Positions 48,960 to 61,129 of a DNA stretch of 64,000 nucleotides are shown one piece after another; position 1 is the first letter of the stretch; each line of letters opens with the position of its first letter. Origin of the DNA: Gnetum montanum (taxonomy: Eukaryota > Streptophyta > Gnetopsida > Gnetales > Gnetaceae). The stretch covers positions 448,335 to 512,334 of the forward strand of contig MNCI01035712.1 of NCBI GenBank assembly GCA_015680685.1. The letters are read 5' to 3'. A program made the translations under genes and the position numbers. The notes under the pieces were generated by a model. That model saw nothing but the letters and a program-made list of their open reading frames with translations, was not told the origin of the DNA and made no database searches.

Positions 48960-50690
48960 ATTATGCTTTGACTTTATAATAAAAAAGAACATAAATACAG
49001 CGATAGCCACCACCATTAGTGGAAGCCTTTCGATACCATCTCCTTGAAGAAGCTTTGGAACCTAAATTATTTAATTGTGTTCTTTCTTTAAAATAATAGA
49101 GACCATAACATGCTATTTCTATTTGAATAGTAATAGGGGATACCTTAATTCAAAGAGAAATTATTTATGTGTTGCTATTTTTCATTAATTTTTAATACAC
49201 AATTAGCAAAGTATAAATAGGATTTCATCTAATAGTTGAAATAGATATATGGCACAACATATCTAGTGAAGAAGAAATATGCCTACTATGCAATATAAAT
49301 AACATTGAATAACTACATTTTCTTTGTAATATCATGGGTTGAAACACATTAGACAAAGATGGAATATTAAATTTACAAATTTGGTTAATTTGTTTCAAAA
49401 GTCACCAAAAATACTTGATAATTTTCTTAATAATGTGTTCAAAACTCATGGTATGTAGCTTTCTACTATCAAATAGATCTAGAATGTAAAATTTCATATT
49501 TTTACTTTAGGTTGTTAAACCCCTAAAAAATAAAATGTCTTATAAAGAAGAAATTAATAGTACCACCCTAAAGTAGCAGTGAAGAGAGGTGAAACTTCAA
49601 AAACAATATAAAAGTAAAGGTTCAATAGTTTTACAATACCTTTTCAAGTATTTATTCTTACAGCCAATCTCAAAAAACTTATCCTCTAGGATAGGAAAAA
49701 GATTAGACCTTATCCTCTTTCAAAAGCGTAAAGAATCCTTTTAGGTTTTCACTTCTTACTAAAGGCTTCCTTATAAAAAAATAAAATAAATGAGGAGAGA
49801 TACATTTAGAGCTGTAACTAAAGTATGAGGTGTTTAATAATATTACCTTAAACTAATAAAGATAAAACATTAGACAAAGCAAGAATATTAGCTAGAAAAT
49901 CTTTATAATAAATGAGATTACATAAAAATTTCCAAATGATATAAGGAAAAAAGAAACAAAACCAACTCCAATTATGAAGAAAAAATTAAGAGCATCCCCA
50001 AATAAAACTTGTTTCAACTTTGGCTTAAAACCTTGTAAATATGAGTTATACCATGGAAATAAATAAAAAAGCAATGGAGGAATGAATCTTTGATTTTGTA
50101 GACATGTAGGGTCATGAACATCTATATGAAAGTAATAAATATCAATAAGCAAACTTTGAAAAACCAAATACCATAAAAATGCTCAATTTTTAGAGCGGAA
50201 GTATTCTATATCTTTTGAGTTTGATACTTCCATAACTATACATTATGGTTAATATTCCATAGATAATTAAATCTTTGCCAAATTCTAGTCTTATAACTAA
50301 TAATATTATAGGCAATATTAGACTTAAATGCAAAAACTAAATAGTCATTAATCCATGAAAAATCAAGAAGACCGCTACTAGAATTTTTTAGTAATTAAAG
50401 TTCTATGCAAACTATGCAAAAGATCAAAAAATATGGACATTTTAAAAGCATTTATGCTATATTGAATTTAGCACTCAAATCAAGTAGTCCATCAATTATA
50501 CATGTAAAAAGATGAAAACAATCTAATACCAAGTTTATATCATATATTGCAAAGACATGGATGATTAATAACCCATTGTTCATTATTAATGGAAACCCAC
50601 CAAGGAGTTAAATTATCAAATATTGAAGCAAGAAATATGAAATCGTTAAAGTTCCAAAAATAACTACTAAGATTACAAGGTTAAGGTCAC
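48960..50690. other. AT-rich, no gene recognised
   Basis: The minus strand carries a long broken reading (open at 50167-49892 and readable upstream to about 50390) with Trp, Tyr, Phe-rich text. I cannot match it to a family; it may be old LINE or gypsy sequence. Confidence 0.35.
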
Positions 50691-52553
50691 ATGTTGTAGA
50701 TAGTGTATGAAGCTCAGCTTGAATAGGAAGTGTTGGAAGTTGACCATACACTAACTCATAGGGAGAGTAGCCTATAGGGAGCTTCCATGTGGAGCAGTAT
50801 ACCCAAAGAGCATCATTTAGTTTGGTGCTCTAGTCTCACCTATATTTGCTAATGATTCATGTCAAGATTCTTGTGATTTCCCTATTGGTGACTTCGACTT
50901 GACCATTCACTTAAGGGTGATATGGTGTAGTCAGCTTATTCTCAACTCCTAAGCGTTGCATCAATTTTTGAAAAGTAGCACCTGTAAAATGTGTACCATT
51001 GTCAAAAATAAGTGCATGAGGCATGCCAAACCTATTTATTATTTTTTGTTAAAAAAATTATGTAGTGGTAGATGATGTACAGTCTGTAACAGTGGAAATA
51101 GTCAACAATAACAACAATGTAGGCTTTTCCATTAGACATTGGTGTGATAGGCCCCATAAAATCAATACCCCCTATGTCGAAGGGTTCTAAGGATTGAATC
51201 CATTATTGTGGATCCTCCATTCTAGTAGTCATTCCCCCATCACATTGGCAGTGCTCATAGGATTGGATGAAATGATGAGTGTCTTGGAACAATGTAGGCC
51301 AATAATATCCTGCAAGCAAGATTTTAATGGTTGTTCATCTCCTAGCGTAATGACCCCCACAAGAGCCCTCATGAGCATCTTGGAGAACTTGTAATTGAGC
51401 TACATTGGGAACACACCATCGGACCAAGCCATCGAAGCATACCTTATAAAGGTGCCCATTGATTTTCATGAAATATTTGGCTCAGTGAAGAAACTGTTAT
51501 TTCTTTTTAACGTCTAGCCCTTGTGGTGTTTCTTGTGTAAGCAGATAAGTGAGAATGCTACTATACCAGTTTGTATCAGTGGTTAATTGATTGTTTATCA
51601 CACCTGCAAAGAGGAGTTCATTAGGGAAATGGTTAGAAATTAGATATTCATCCTCTTTGTTGTCCCATCATAATTGAGATAAATGATCAGCAAAAACATT
51701 CTCGATGCCTTTACAATCGATCATCGTAAGATCGAACTCTTGTAAGATCATGAGCCATCGTATGATGCGAGAGCTCACCATTGGTTTCTTCATTTGGAAC
51801 CAAATTGCACTATGATCCGTATGTATAAATATCTTATAGCCTAATACATACTGCCTAAATGTTTTTAGTGTAAACACCGCAACCATTAACTCTTTCTCAG
51901 TTGTGGTATAATTGAGTTGTGCACTAGCAATACTTCAACTTGCATAGTGAATGTGGTAGGGACATCTTTGGTAATCTAACTATGTAAGTACAACTCCTAA
52001 AGTGAAACTGGACCCGTCAATCATTATATGGAATGGTCTAGATCAGTTAGGAGCTTGTAGAATTAGTATTTCTATGAGCCTTTTCTTCAAGGCTTGGAAG
52101 GCTAGCTCACATTCCTTGGTCCATTCAAAAGGTACGCCCTTCTTTGTTAATTCTACCAATTATTTTGCAATCTTAGAAAAGCTTTCAATGAAGCATTTAT
52201 AATAACTAGTATGTCCAAGGAATGACCAGATATCTTTTACAGTTACAAGTTAACAAGTGATTCCTTTGATGACTTTATCTTTTTAGGATCTACCTCTATC
52301 CCTGTTTGTGAAATCTTGTGCCCTAATATAATGCTTTCTTGGACCATTAAATGCCTTTTTTACCAATTGAGCCTTAATTTGGTTTCTACAAATCATTTTA
52401 GTACTTGCTCTAATTGGTCCAATGCTTAATCGAAGTCCGCTCCATAGGTGGAGAAATTATCCATAAAGACCTCCACACCATTCCCTATTTGCTACTGAAA
52501 TATACTTAGAACCAAACTGTTGGCACATTTCAAGCCATTACATGGAGCAGGAG
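50690..52553 (-). pseudogene. E4 RT C-part, RNase H and integrase
   Basis: Minus-strand frames give VFMDNFSTYG near 52480-52450 (gypsy F.DD block, second Asp to Asn), DFDQALDQLEQVL, WQKRHLMVQESIILGHKIS, then the RNase H/IN linker (IRWLMILQEFDLTMIDCKGIENVFADHLSQL at 51760-51668), an integrase zinc and core region (VLQDAHEGSCGGHYARR, LLAGYYWPTLFQD, PFDIGGIDFMGPITPM with the first catalytic Asp, IVVIVDYF). This is Ty3-gypsy pol of the type with PR-RT-RH-INT order. It stops near 50690; no 3' LTR was found, so the 3' end of E4 is lost. Confidence 0.85.
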
Positions 52554-53327
52554 TTTCAGTCTATTTAAATAGAAGGAAAGAGAATAAAAATAAAATGAAA
52601 TACGTGTAAAAATTTGGATGAGTTTTACAGTGATAAAACACATATTTTATTTTAAACCTTACATTGGGTACAGAATGTGATATTTCAGCATATTACATTC
52701 AACCAAACTCACACTGGTTTAGCAGCGGTGGCAGACACGAGATTTACATGGCCTGACCATACAAACATATCGATGAGAAACATTAACCAAGAATGGTGTC
52801 GGTCCTGCTTTTACAGATTCACATTAAAGCCAATGAACAAAGAAAATTGGATTCTGTGGTAAGAAGAAATAGTGTACTGTATTGAATGCTTTCAGAGACA
52901 GGGGCGCATCTTGTGATGTCCAGGCATTGGAAAATCATTTTTGAAGCTAAAAAATGGTACACTTACTCTCGAAAGAAACGCAGTGGTTCGTATCAATACA
53001 GCAACCAAAATAAGTGATGCTTGCTGATAAAATTTTGCCAAGAACCGCCAGGAATAACTTCATATTCTTCTTCAGAATTTTGTCAAATACTTACCGCATA
53101 GGGTTTCTTTTTCTGTTTACACAGTGAGCCTAATTCCTTGGCCAGAGGTTACAGTAAAATGAATGAAACAGGGTGAAAACGTAGGCGGTTACCATGCCTA
53201 CACCTATGCCTGCGATTTTGGACGGTTATCAGCAAAAACAAAAAACAAAAACACAAATGTTGAGCGCTTCCAAGACATGGAAGGTGTCTATTTTCTTTGC
53301 CAAAATAAGTGATAATCGCGGACGCAC

Positions 53328-53486
53328 TCACACCGTTGGCACTCTACGCGCCAGACTTGAACGCCGCCCACGTATAGGAGTAGGACACCATCGCCAAGGG
53401 TTTATAGTTCCAAGCCATTTCACCGCCAATATGGGAGAAATAGCAACTGCTACCGAGCTATGTGTGGAAACGGTTCCAACTGCCAT
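53328..53486 (-). CDS. Possible first exon of a small unrecognised gene
   Basis: A 52-codon minus-strand frame starting MAVGTVSTHSSVAVAISP and continuing with a basic stretch (PIRGRRSSLARR). It is Ser/Ala/Arg-rich and poor in acids, as organelle-targeting presequences are. It lies in a CpG-rich island. Downstream on the same strand are splice-like sites (TCGCAG acceptor near 53210, GCG/GTAAGTATT near 53095, GAGA/GTAAGTG near 52968), an open stretch GIGVGMVTAYVFTLF that could be a membrane segment, and AATAAAA near 52640-52657. No family match; the exon chain is speculative and it may be a gene fragment. Confidence 0.25.
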   Translation of the reverse strand: MAVGTVSTHSSVAVAISPILAVKWLGTINPWRWCPTPIRGRRSSLARRVPTV

Positions 53487-53915
53487 CGTATTCTTGGGGG
53501 TTCAGTGGGCGAGACGAGTTCGGCGGAGCGGAGCACAAGCTGCGGAGAAGGGCTGCATACAGGAGAAGCCATTGGGCAACTCGGTTAACTGTAAACTGCA
53601 TCTTCCATGATATCAGTCGACGTTGGAAAATTATTTACTTTTGGAACGTATATTTTCTCTCATCGGCCATCCCTTAAATTAATTTTATATCCAATTATAT
53701 TCTTTGTAAAAATGAAACGTGACATTTCTAAAGCCTCAACTTAACAAGATGAACATTGGATATACATGCTGAACACCTACCTCTATATTAAAGATATATT
53801 CAAAGACAAAAATTCTTGGGATATTTACCCAATATCATACATGAAGTAGACACTTGTCAGTTGCAGATTTTTTATCTATATGGTGGTTGAAACCACCCAA
53901 AATTGTTGTAACTTA

Positions 53916-53987
53916 CCTAACTTGTTGGGCAATTAACCTCCTAACTTGTTGGCCAAGTAATCTCCTAATTGGTTGGCCAAGTTACTT
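53916..53987. repeat. 24-bp unit, three imperfect tandem copies
   Basis: 53916-53939, 53940-53963 and 53964-53987, each of the form CCTAAnTnGTTGGnCAAnTnAnnT. They lie just before the large gap and resemble internal repeats seen in some LTRs. Confidence 0.85.
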
Positions 53988-54014
53988 GGGAGAGAAGTTA
54001 GGTGAGATATTTTT

Positions 54015-54777
54015 NNNNNNNNNNNNNNNNNNNNNNNNNNNNNNNNNNNNNNNNNNNNNNNNNNNNNNNNNNNNNNNNNNNNNNNNNNNNNNNNNNNNNN
54101 NNNNNNNNNNNNNNNNNNNNNNNNNNNNNNNNNNNNNNNNNNNNNNNNNNNNNNNNNNNNNNNNNNNNNNNNNNNNNNNNNNNNNNNNNNNNNNNNNNNN
54201 NNNNNNNNNNNNNNNNNNNNNNNNNNNNNNNNNNNNNNNNNNNNNNNNNNNNNNNNNNNNNNNNNNNNNNNNNNNNNNNNNNNNNNNNNNNNNNNNNNNN
54301 NNNNNNNNNNNNNNNNNNNNNNNNNNNNNNNNNNNNNNNNNNNNNNNNNNNNNNNNNNNNNNNNNNNNNNNNNNNNNNNNNNNNNNNNNNNNNNNNNNNN
54401 NNNNNNNNNNNNNNNNNNNNNNNNNNNNNNNNNNNNNNNNNNNNNNNNNNNNNNNNNNNNNNNNNNNNNNNNNNNNNNNNNNNNNNNNNNNNNNNNNNNN
54501 NNNNNNNNNNNNNNNNNNNNNNNNNNNNNNNNNNNNNNNNNNNNNNNNNNNNNNNNNNNNNNNNNNNNNNNNNNNNNNNNNNNNNNNNNNNNNNNNNNNN
54601 NNNNNNNNNNNNNNNNNNNNNNNNNNNNNNNNNNNNNNNNNNNNNNNNNNNNNNNNNNNNNNNNNNNNNNNNNNNNNNNNNNNNNNNNNNNNNNNNNNNN
54701 NNNNNNNNNNNNNNNNNNNNNNNNNNNNNNNNNNNNNNNNNNNNNNNNNNNNNNNNNNNNNNNNNNNNNNNNNNNNN
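54015..54777. other. Assembly gap (763 N)
   Basis: Run of N inside the segment that interrupts E4. Long open frames reported across it are artefacts. Confidence 0.99.
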
Positions 54778-55090
54778 AATGTTTTTACAAAATTTTATTT
54801 GTTACAAGTAGGTATTATAAGGACCGCATAGACTAGGCAGTTGAACAAAATAGGAAATTTTCAATGACTCACAGTACTTGGCAAAGTTGGTTGAATCTCT
54901 TTAAAGTAAGTCATTTGTAGTTCACACGCAACGCAATCGTTACATTTCTCACAACCGCACGCCGCAACAGCACACACACATACTCACATTAACTACTGAG
55001 TTTATTGGAGGTATCTGGGCCTTGGTGTTGCCAGAGACCAACAGGCACCTAAATCCTATTCGAGGACACTCGTTGGAGATCGCGTCCCAA

Positions 55091-58000
55091 ACGGTCGCTA
55101 ACACAAACATTGAAATGTTTTTGGGGAATTACACAAGACAAATAGCATCTACTTATATGAAAATGTCCCCCAAGGACCTGTGAATGTAGTCTTGGCTTGG
55201 ACTTCTGGTGCTATTGGAATTTGATTGTATCCATTGTAACCAGCTAGAAAACTATAGTAGCAATGCCCTGCAATGGTATCTAAGACTTGGTCAATGAATG
55301 GCAATGGGAAATGGTCTTTAAATGTTGCCATGTTCAGTAGCCTAAATTCTATACACATCCTCCATTTACCTTTCTTTTTAAGCATAATGACAAATGGACT
55401 AACCCATTCACTATCAGCGATGGGGTAGATGAGCCTAGCTTTTAGAAGTTGTTCAATTTCTTCTTTAACCACTTGCCTAAGCTTTGGGTTCAATCGCCTT
55501 TGTGGTTGTCATTGAGGCTTCATGGAGGGGTCAGTGTAAATTCTATGTTGGCATATCCTAAGATCTATTTTTGTTAATTTGGGATATGACCAAGCAAAGG
55601 CTTTTGACTAATTATTTACCATTTTTTGTAGTTTTTCTTTTTATTGAGGAGCGAGCTTAGCATTGATGATTTTTGGTTTTCCATTCTTGAAAAATGTATA
55701 CTCCATACTGGTGGGCAATGATTTTAATTCAAGGGGCTCTTGCTTAAACTCATCAAGGATTTCTAACATCTCCCAATTGATATTTTCAATCTCAGGACTT
55801 GGAAGTTGGTGATGGACTTGCTCTAATGTGTTTATGCTATCAATGTAAGTGCAAGTCAAGCTCTCAGTTGATTCCATGCATATAGTTGAATTGCTCTCTT
55901 GGTCAACTATCAACCACTAAGTGCCTTCCTATCTTGTGGCTACTTCATACAAGCATCTTTGTATGTTAGTTATTTGTGCATACTAGTTGCATGTAGGCAA
56001 TGTTAAATGTTGTACAAACCAACACTTTTGCACACAATTACACCCTATGTCACTGTATGAGATGCATGGAACTTTCTTCTTCTCGATCTTTCAGAATGTA
56101 TTTTCCTTTGATATTTCTAGGGAAAGATCATGTATTCCTAGGCATGCATCAATTGTGCTTAGCCATGCTCTTCCCATAATGATTGGGAAGTTTCCCTTAT
56201 AGTTGTTGACTTGAATCACTAGGAAATTAGCTGGATACCACCACCCAAAAATAGTGGTGACAGCGTGCTCTACTAGTCCTAATGGGACAGTGATGAACTG
56301 GTTGGCCAACTCTAAACAAATGTTACTCTATTTTAGTGGAGGTAGGTTCCAGGCTTTGTACACTAGAACCTGAATCCAAAAGAGCTTTACAAGGCTCATT
56401 CCCAATGATTTGCAAATATATAAGAGTACTTCTAGGGTTAGAGAATTTCCTAGGACGATGGCCAGCTTTAATCCAATCAGTGGTGGCATGACTTAACATG
56501 ATAGTGAGTGTTGAGTGTGATCTTTGGTTCGAAGAAAGCTCTAAAGATTTGAATGATGGTGAGGTATTTGGAGAATTAGCCGCTTGTGATTATAAGGACT
56601 TGGTTGGATTGTTGGTTCTGAAGAAAGGTCTCTTCTTTGTGTGGTTGTCTGAACCAATAGTAGGTTGAGGATTGATAGCCCTTATAGCATTATGTTGCTA
56701 TGGTTGGGTAGGGAACTCACTCTGCATAGTTGGAGTAGGTGGTAATGGAGCTAAGGGTGGAAGAGATGTAGTCAAATGAGAAGGATAGTATGTTTGTGGA
56801 ACATCATCCCTAGGAGAAGGAGTTCTATAGTATTCATGGGTTTGGTAGTGAGGTTGAAGAGTGACGTGACTAGTGGAGTCACATGGAAAGATTAGCTGCT
56901 GCATGTAATATCAGTATGGGTCAAGTTGACAGTAAGGGTACTATTGACGTGGTGGTGGCATTCCCCATGATTGTGGGTGTTGCCACTGTTGATACTATTC
57001 ATTTGGTTGTGGTGGAGTTCCACTTGGATAATACATCAAGGGTTGGTGGAATTTCCTTGGGTTACCTTGAGGATAAGGTAACCTTTGGGGTGTTTGCCAT
57101 CTATTTAATCATGGATTTAGTGCATACACCCCAAACTCTTGTAGATGTGACACTACTAGGCAACATCCTTTAGGATGTTCATATTGCATATCTCACATCC
57201 ACCATCATTTTCTGTGTTTAAATCCACAACCTCTTCAATGATGGAAACTTTGCCCTTACCCTTGTTATGTGAATATTAAACTTTCTTCTTTTTCCTCCTC
57301 TCTTGATCACTACTTTGCTCTCTAGACTCCTCTACTATTTTTAGAATAGTTTGAAATTTATCATCTAGGGAGTTCCACATTTGATCTACCTTTGCCGATA
57401 CTTCTGATGCAAATTTTTGAATGGGTAAATTTTTCTTATTCACCATCTCTTCAAGTGGTGACTCTTCTTCATCCTCATAAAATCTAACTTCCTTCTTTCA
57501 GAGGGAAGGATATCTATTGTATTCCTTTACACTCTCTCTTTTTCTTAACTTGCCTTCCTCCTTGGCAACTTGCTCCAACAATCTTTGTACTTGATGGGCT
57601 CTAAGCTTGGATAGTCTTCCTTGGGCATAAGTCCCAAGGGTTCTTTGTGTTTTGTGCCTAAGCCCATCCATGAGATGACGTAGTTGTTTCCTTTGTGAGT
57701 AACCATGGCCAAGGAAACAATGTAACAATGCATGATATTGGCCCATGGCAGCATCCAAGGGTTCATGTCCTCCTTGTTTCCATCCTTGGATTTTCTTACA
57801 CAAGTTGGACACTCAAGATTATGTTTGATACTTATCATTGAATAACTCTAACATGGTACTCCATTGGCGAATGGATTCTAGTTATAAGAACCAATACTAG
57901 CTTTTCGCTTTCTTCATTAGTGTCCATGGAAAAAACTTTAGTTTTTGCCACTCGTTTTCTATATTTTTTAAGGAACATGCATCATGAAATGCTTGTAGAT

Positions 58001-59033
58001 GGTTTTGAGGATAAGCATTGTATCCCCCTTCAGATCATGGGATGTTATTCATGTATAATCTTTTGATGCTACTATCCTTCTAGTTCCTTGTTGGGATTTT
58101 AACAGCCTCTATTATATCTAACATAATTTGGGTGGTGAGTAGGGGTTCATCATGATCATACTATCTATGGTGTCTGTGATGTCTGTGTTGTTCCCTACTT
58201 TTCCTTCTTTCATGATGTGTTTTTCTAGAATGCCCTCATCTCCTTTCTTGACTGTTTTATCTATGATCCTTTTTTCACCTACTATTATCCTCATGATCCT
58301 GTCCTTTATGACTACATTTAGATCTTGAAGGAGAGGGGGAAGGAGATGTTGAAGGTGAAGAGGAAGGAGGACTGACACCATGATGGTGCGTGCTACCTTC
58401 TCTTTGGTGGTTGCAGCCTTGGTCACGGTTATGATTAGGATGTCCATCTTTGTCATGTTTTCATGTTTCTTTTTTGGATCCTTTGTGTCCATTGGGTTCA
58501 GAACCTGGGTTATCGATAATCGAGTGAAGATTCTAATACAAAACCCCTTGAACAATGTCAACAGGAGGAACATTTTTTTGTGGAAAACCTTCTGAGGCAG
58601 GTTCACCACTGCTGTTATCACTTAGGACATACGGGACATCCTGAGACCACTTCCCCTTCATGGATGTGTAATGTCTCTCCTATTGCAAGTCCCTTTGGCG
58701 TTGTGCCTCTGTAGGTTGATAATCCCTCGAATCTTGTTCATGCACAATGTACTCTGATTATAAGTGATGCATACCAATTTGTATGAGAGCATGAAGAAGC
58801 ATGCTTGGGATTGAGTGATCAGGAGGTAACACTATGTTACCTTCTAAATCACACCAACATAGTTGTTCATCCTGGTGGAGGATAAAGGTAAAGTCTGGTA
58901 TATACTCATCAAGATGAACATATACCAAGTGAAACTATTGAGGCACTGGTGGGACATCATGTGTATTACACCTCCAATTGTGCATTGTGTCAGACCTAGG
59001 CAATGAAGCACTCTCATAAGAAGAAGGAGACAT
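55091..59033 (-). pseudogene. E4 gag, protease and RT N-part
   Basis: Starts MSPSSYESASLPRSD at 59033. Gag: HLDEYIPDFTFILHQDE, a His/Arg-rich linker (58621-58118), NHLQAFHDACSLKNIENEW, LELFNDKYQT, and 57812-57498 (ALLHCFLGHGYSQRKQLRH, RTLGTYAQGRLSKLRAHQ), very close to E1 and E2. Zinc-knuckle remnant CEICNMNILKD near 57185. Protease: KALLDSGSSV near 56385, then 56309-56091 with VIQVNN and PIIMGRAWLST. Unlike E1-E3 the frame runs on into pol: 55913-55641 linker, then RT at 55493-55095 (LLKARLIYPIADSEWVSPFV, KKKGKWRMCIEFRLLN, DHFPLPFIDQVLD, FLAGYNGYNQI, where the first catalytic Asp is Ala). Stops and these changes make it dead, but it shows what the gag-pro family has lost. Confidence 0.88.
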
Positions 59034-59140
59034 GATTGATTATTCAATGTGAAATACTCTTTTTTCTCGGTAACTAACCCTAAAGGTTCGTTCGAATGAT
59101 GGGAAGATTCCTAAGTTCTAATTAGCACACAACCAACAAA

Positions 59141-59160
59141 GTCCTCGACAATGGTGCCAA
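59141..59160 (-). other. E4 primer-binding site, tRNA-Asp type
   Basis: Minus strand TTGGCACCATTGTCGAGGAC directly inside the LTR. It has the same start as E1 and more change towards its 3' end. Confidence 0.65.
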
Positions 59161-60018
59161 TGATGAGTGGAAATGTAACCCCTATGCTTAACCATACGTA
59201 TATGAGCATTCATGCATGATCTAGTTGAACTCCAAGGACTAAGTGCTTATGCACCTTCATAAAACAAGGATGGGTTAGCCAATCATTGTCTTCCCAAGCT
59301 TACTTGTATGGCCTGATTGTATGGTTAAGTAAACTTAAGGTATGTGATTTTTATGGTTTTTTATGTTTTATGTTCCTGGTGCTTAAAATGGAGAAATAAA
59401 ATGATTGAGTAACTAATTTAATTTAACTAACCAACTAGGCTTTAACTAGTCCTAACACCAGCATCCATTCCCACTCTCCATACACATCCTGAACTAGTGA
59501 AACACTACTGAGATTACCAAATGCTAATCATTACTGGGTTACCAAGTGTTCCACATATGCTCGAAGTGGTCGTATAAAGTGTGCTTACTTGTGAAAATTA
59601 ACTAATCAGTAAAAGCAATATTAATTAACTAATGAAAGCATTAAATAATTGTAAAAAACATTAAATGTAATAAATAAGCTATTCTGAATGTTGCAAGGTT
59701 TATCACAAAGTTCATCTTTATTTCCAAACACAAGGTGTGCTTCGGTACACAATGCTCAAATAAAGATCTGTTCACTTTATGACTCCTACTGCGAACACTA
59801 AAAAATAATTCTAACTCTAGAAAGAGAAAACTACAAGAGTTTAGGTAAGGGACTAAGAAAACTAACTATCTTATTGCCAAACTAAGTGTGCCCGCCTCTT
59901 ATTTATAGGCAACAAGATAGGTTCTAACATTGGATGTCTGAGATCTCTTGGTAGGCTCCAATGTCATGGACCCAATATCGTGGATCCAATATCACGGTCC
60001 TGATATCATGGCTCATCA
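59161..60018 (-). repeat. E4 5' LTR
   Basis: 858 bp. Minus orientation starts TGATGAGCCATGATATCA and ends CACTCATCA. Three or four palindromes (TGATATCAG, GTGATATTGG, CGATATTGG) are followed by CCTATAAATAAGAGG (59894-59908, minus). The base order matches the E1 and E2 LTRs but with clear divergence. The flank at 60019-60023 is ATACT; its partner is lost with the 3' LTR. Confidence 0.82.
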
Positions 60019-60100
60019 ATACTTATAAAAAAGAACCTTCTAAAAATTCAAACCATGCAAGCACATTACCTACCACTTAGCATATAAAGCAATACATTAT

Positions 60101-60960
60101 TGATGAGTGGTGAGGTACCCCTACACTCAACCATACGAATACAAGCATGTACACATGATTCGGTCAAACTTCATGAATGGAGTACCTGTGGCATCTAGAT
60201 AGTTATATGTTGATTGCAATTCACTATCTTCCCACCTGGACTAGTATTTTCTTTGTCATGTATGGTTTAGTCCAGAGTGAGGTGTATGATGTGGTTTCTA
60301 CTACTAGGCTACTCCTAAGGACAATGAGAAATAGCTTAATAAAGCTAATAAGCAATAGAAAATAAGATCCAAGTTAGCCTAAGTGTGATGAGCATCCATC
60401 CCTAATCATCTGTATGCATCTTGGACTTCGTGTACTACTTCTAGGATTACTAAGAGCACATCACTCAAAGCACTACTTGATATGCTATTAGGTTATCAAA
60501 TAGTTACACTTAAATGTTTGTGATTAAGATGTACTCATTCCGCATTAACAATAGGAATAGTAAATGACAATAAAAGAAATATTAACTAAGGAAACAACAA
60601 TAAGTGATAAATAATTACGAAAAATAAAAAGCTAAGTGAATGTTGCAATGATGAAGTAATCTCAATCTTTATTGCCTATCATGTGCATGTCCAAGTACAT
60701 CACACTCAAACAAATGTTTTGTACAATTACAAGCATCACATTGTGGGCATGCACTTGGGAAAAGAACTGAAAACTAACTAAAAGCTAACAAAAAGACTTG
60801 AACTCAAAAGACTCAATGTTCTCCTAATGAATTCTCCTTGTGCACCTAAGTGTTATATTTATAAGCCTTTATAGGAATCATGATATTGTATCTAGGCTAT
60901 GATATCACGTACCCAATATCATGTACCTAATATTGGGGCTTGGCTAACTATGATTCATCA
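60101..60960 (-). repeat. E5 3' LTR
   Basis: 860 bp. Minus orientation starts TGATGAATCATAG and ends CCACTCATCA at 60101. It has palindromes of the GATATTGGGTAC and GTGATATCAT kind, then a TATA region (CCTATAAAGGCTTATAAATA). It lies only 82 bp from the E4 LTR, same orientation. 60961-60971 (TACCCCCATGA) is the polypurine tract on the minus strand. Confidence 0.82.
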
Positions 60961-61129
60961 TACCCCCATGATTGAATAAAAACTCATCCTTAAGTCAGAA
61001 AAAATGAGCAACAAGTTAATTTGATTACAATAGTAGATATATATGGGATTATTGAATGACTATGAATTATTTCATGCCATAATGTGGGACTAGAAAAAAC
61101 AAAATCTAGACACCAACACAAAATACAAA

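Larger units (their letters stand above)
52554..55090. other. Segment interrupting E4 reverse transcriptase
   Basis: Non-gypsy DNA between the two RT pieces of E4, including the 763-base gap. It has a CpG-rich island (53170-53610), a possible small minus-strand gene, a 24-bp triple repeat (53916-53987) and, after the gap, a strip with CACACGCAACGCAATCG-type sequence. The RT text at the two edges overlaps slightly (FVLCNSPKTFQ on the right, GLKCANSLVLSIF on the left), so it is either an insertion with complex edges or a junction of two related gypsy copies. Confidence 0.5.

Noticed and set aside
53194-53610. 138-codon plus-strand frame over the CpG island
   Set aside because: No domain is recognisable, and splice and polyadenylation-like signals point to the minus strand. 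It is more likely an open shadow in GC-rich DNA.
53854-54831. Long open frames of 269-325 codons around the large gap
   Set aside because: They are almost entirely N, so the reading is an artefact of the gap.
52554-55090. Segment in E4 called as a specific transposon type
   Set aside because: Terminal repeats and target duplications could not be found, and the gap hides part of it.
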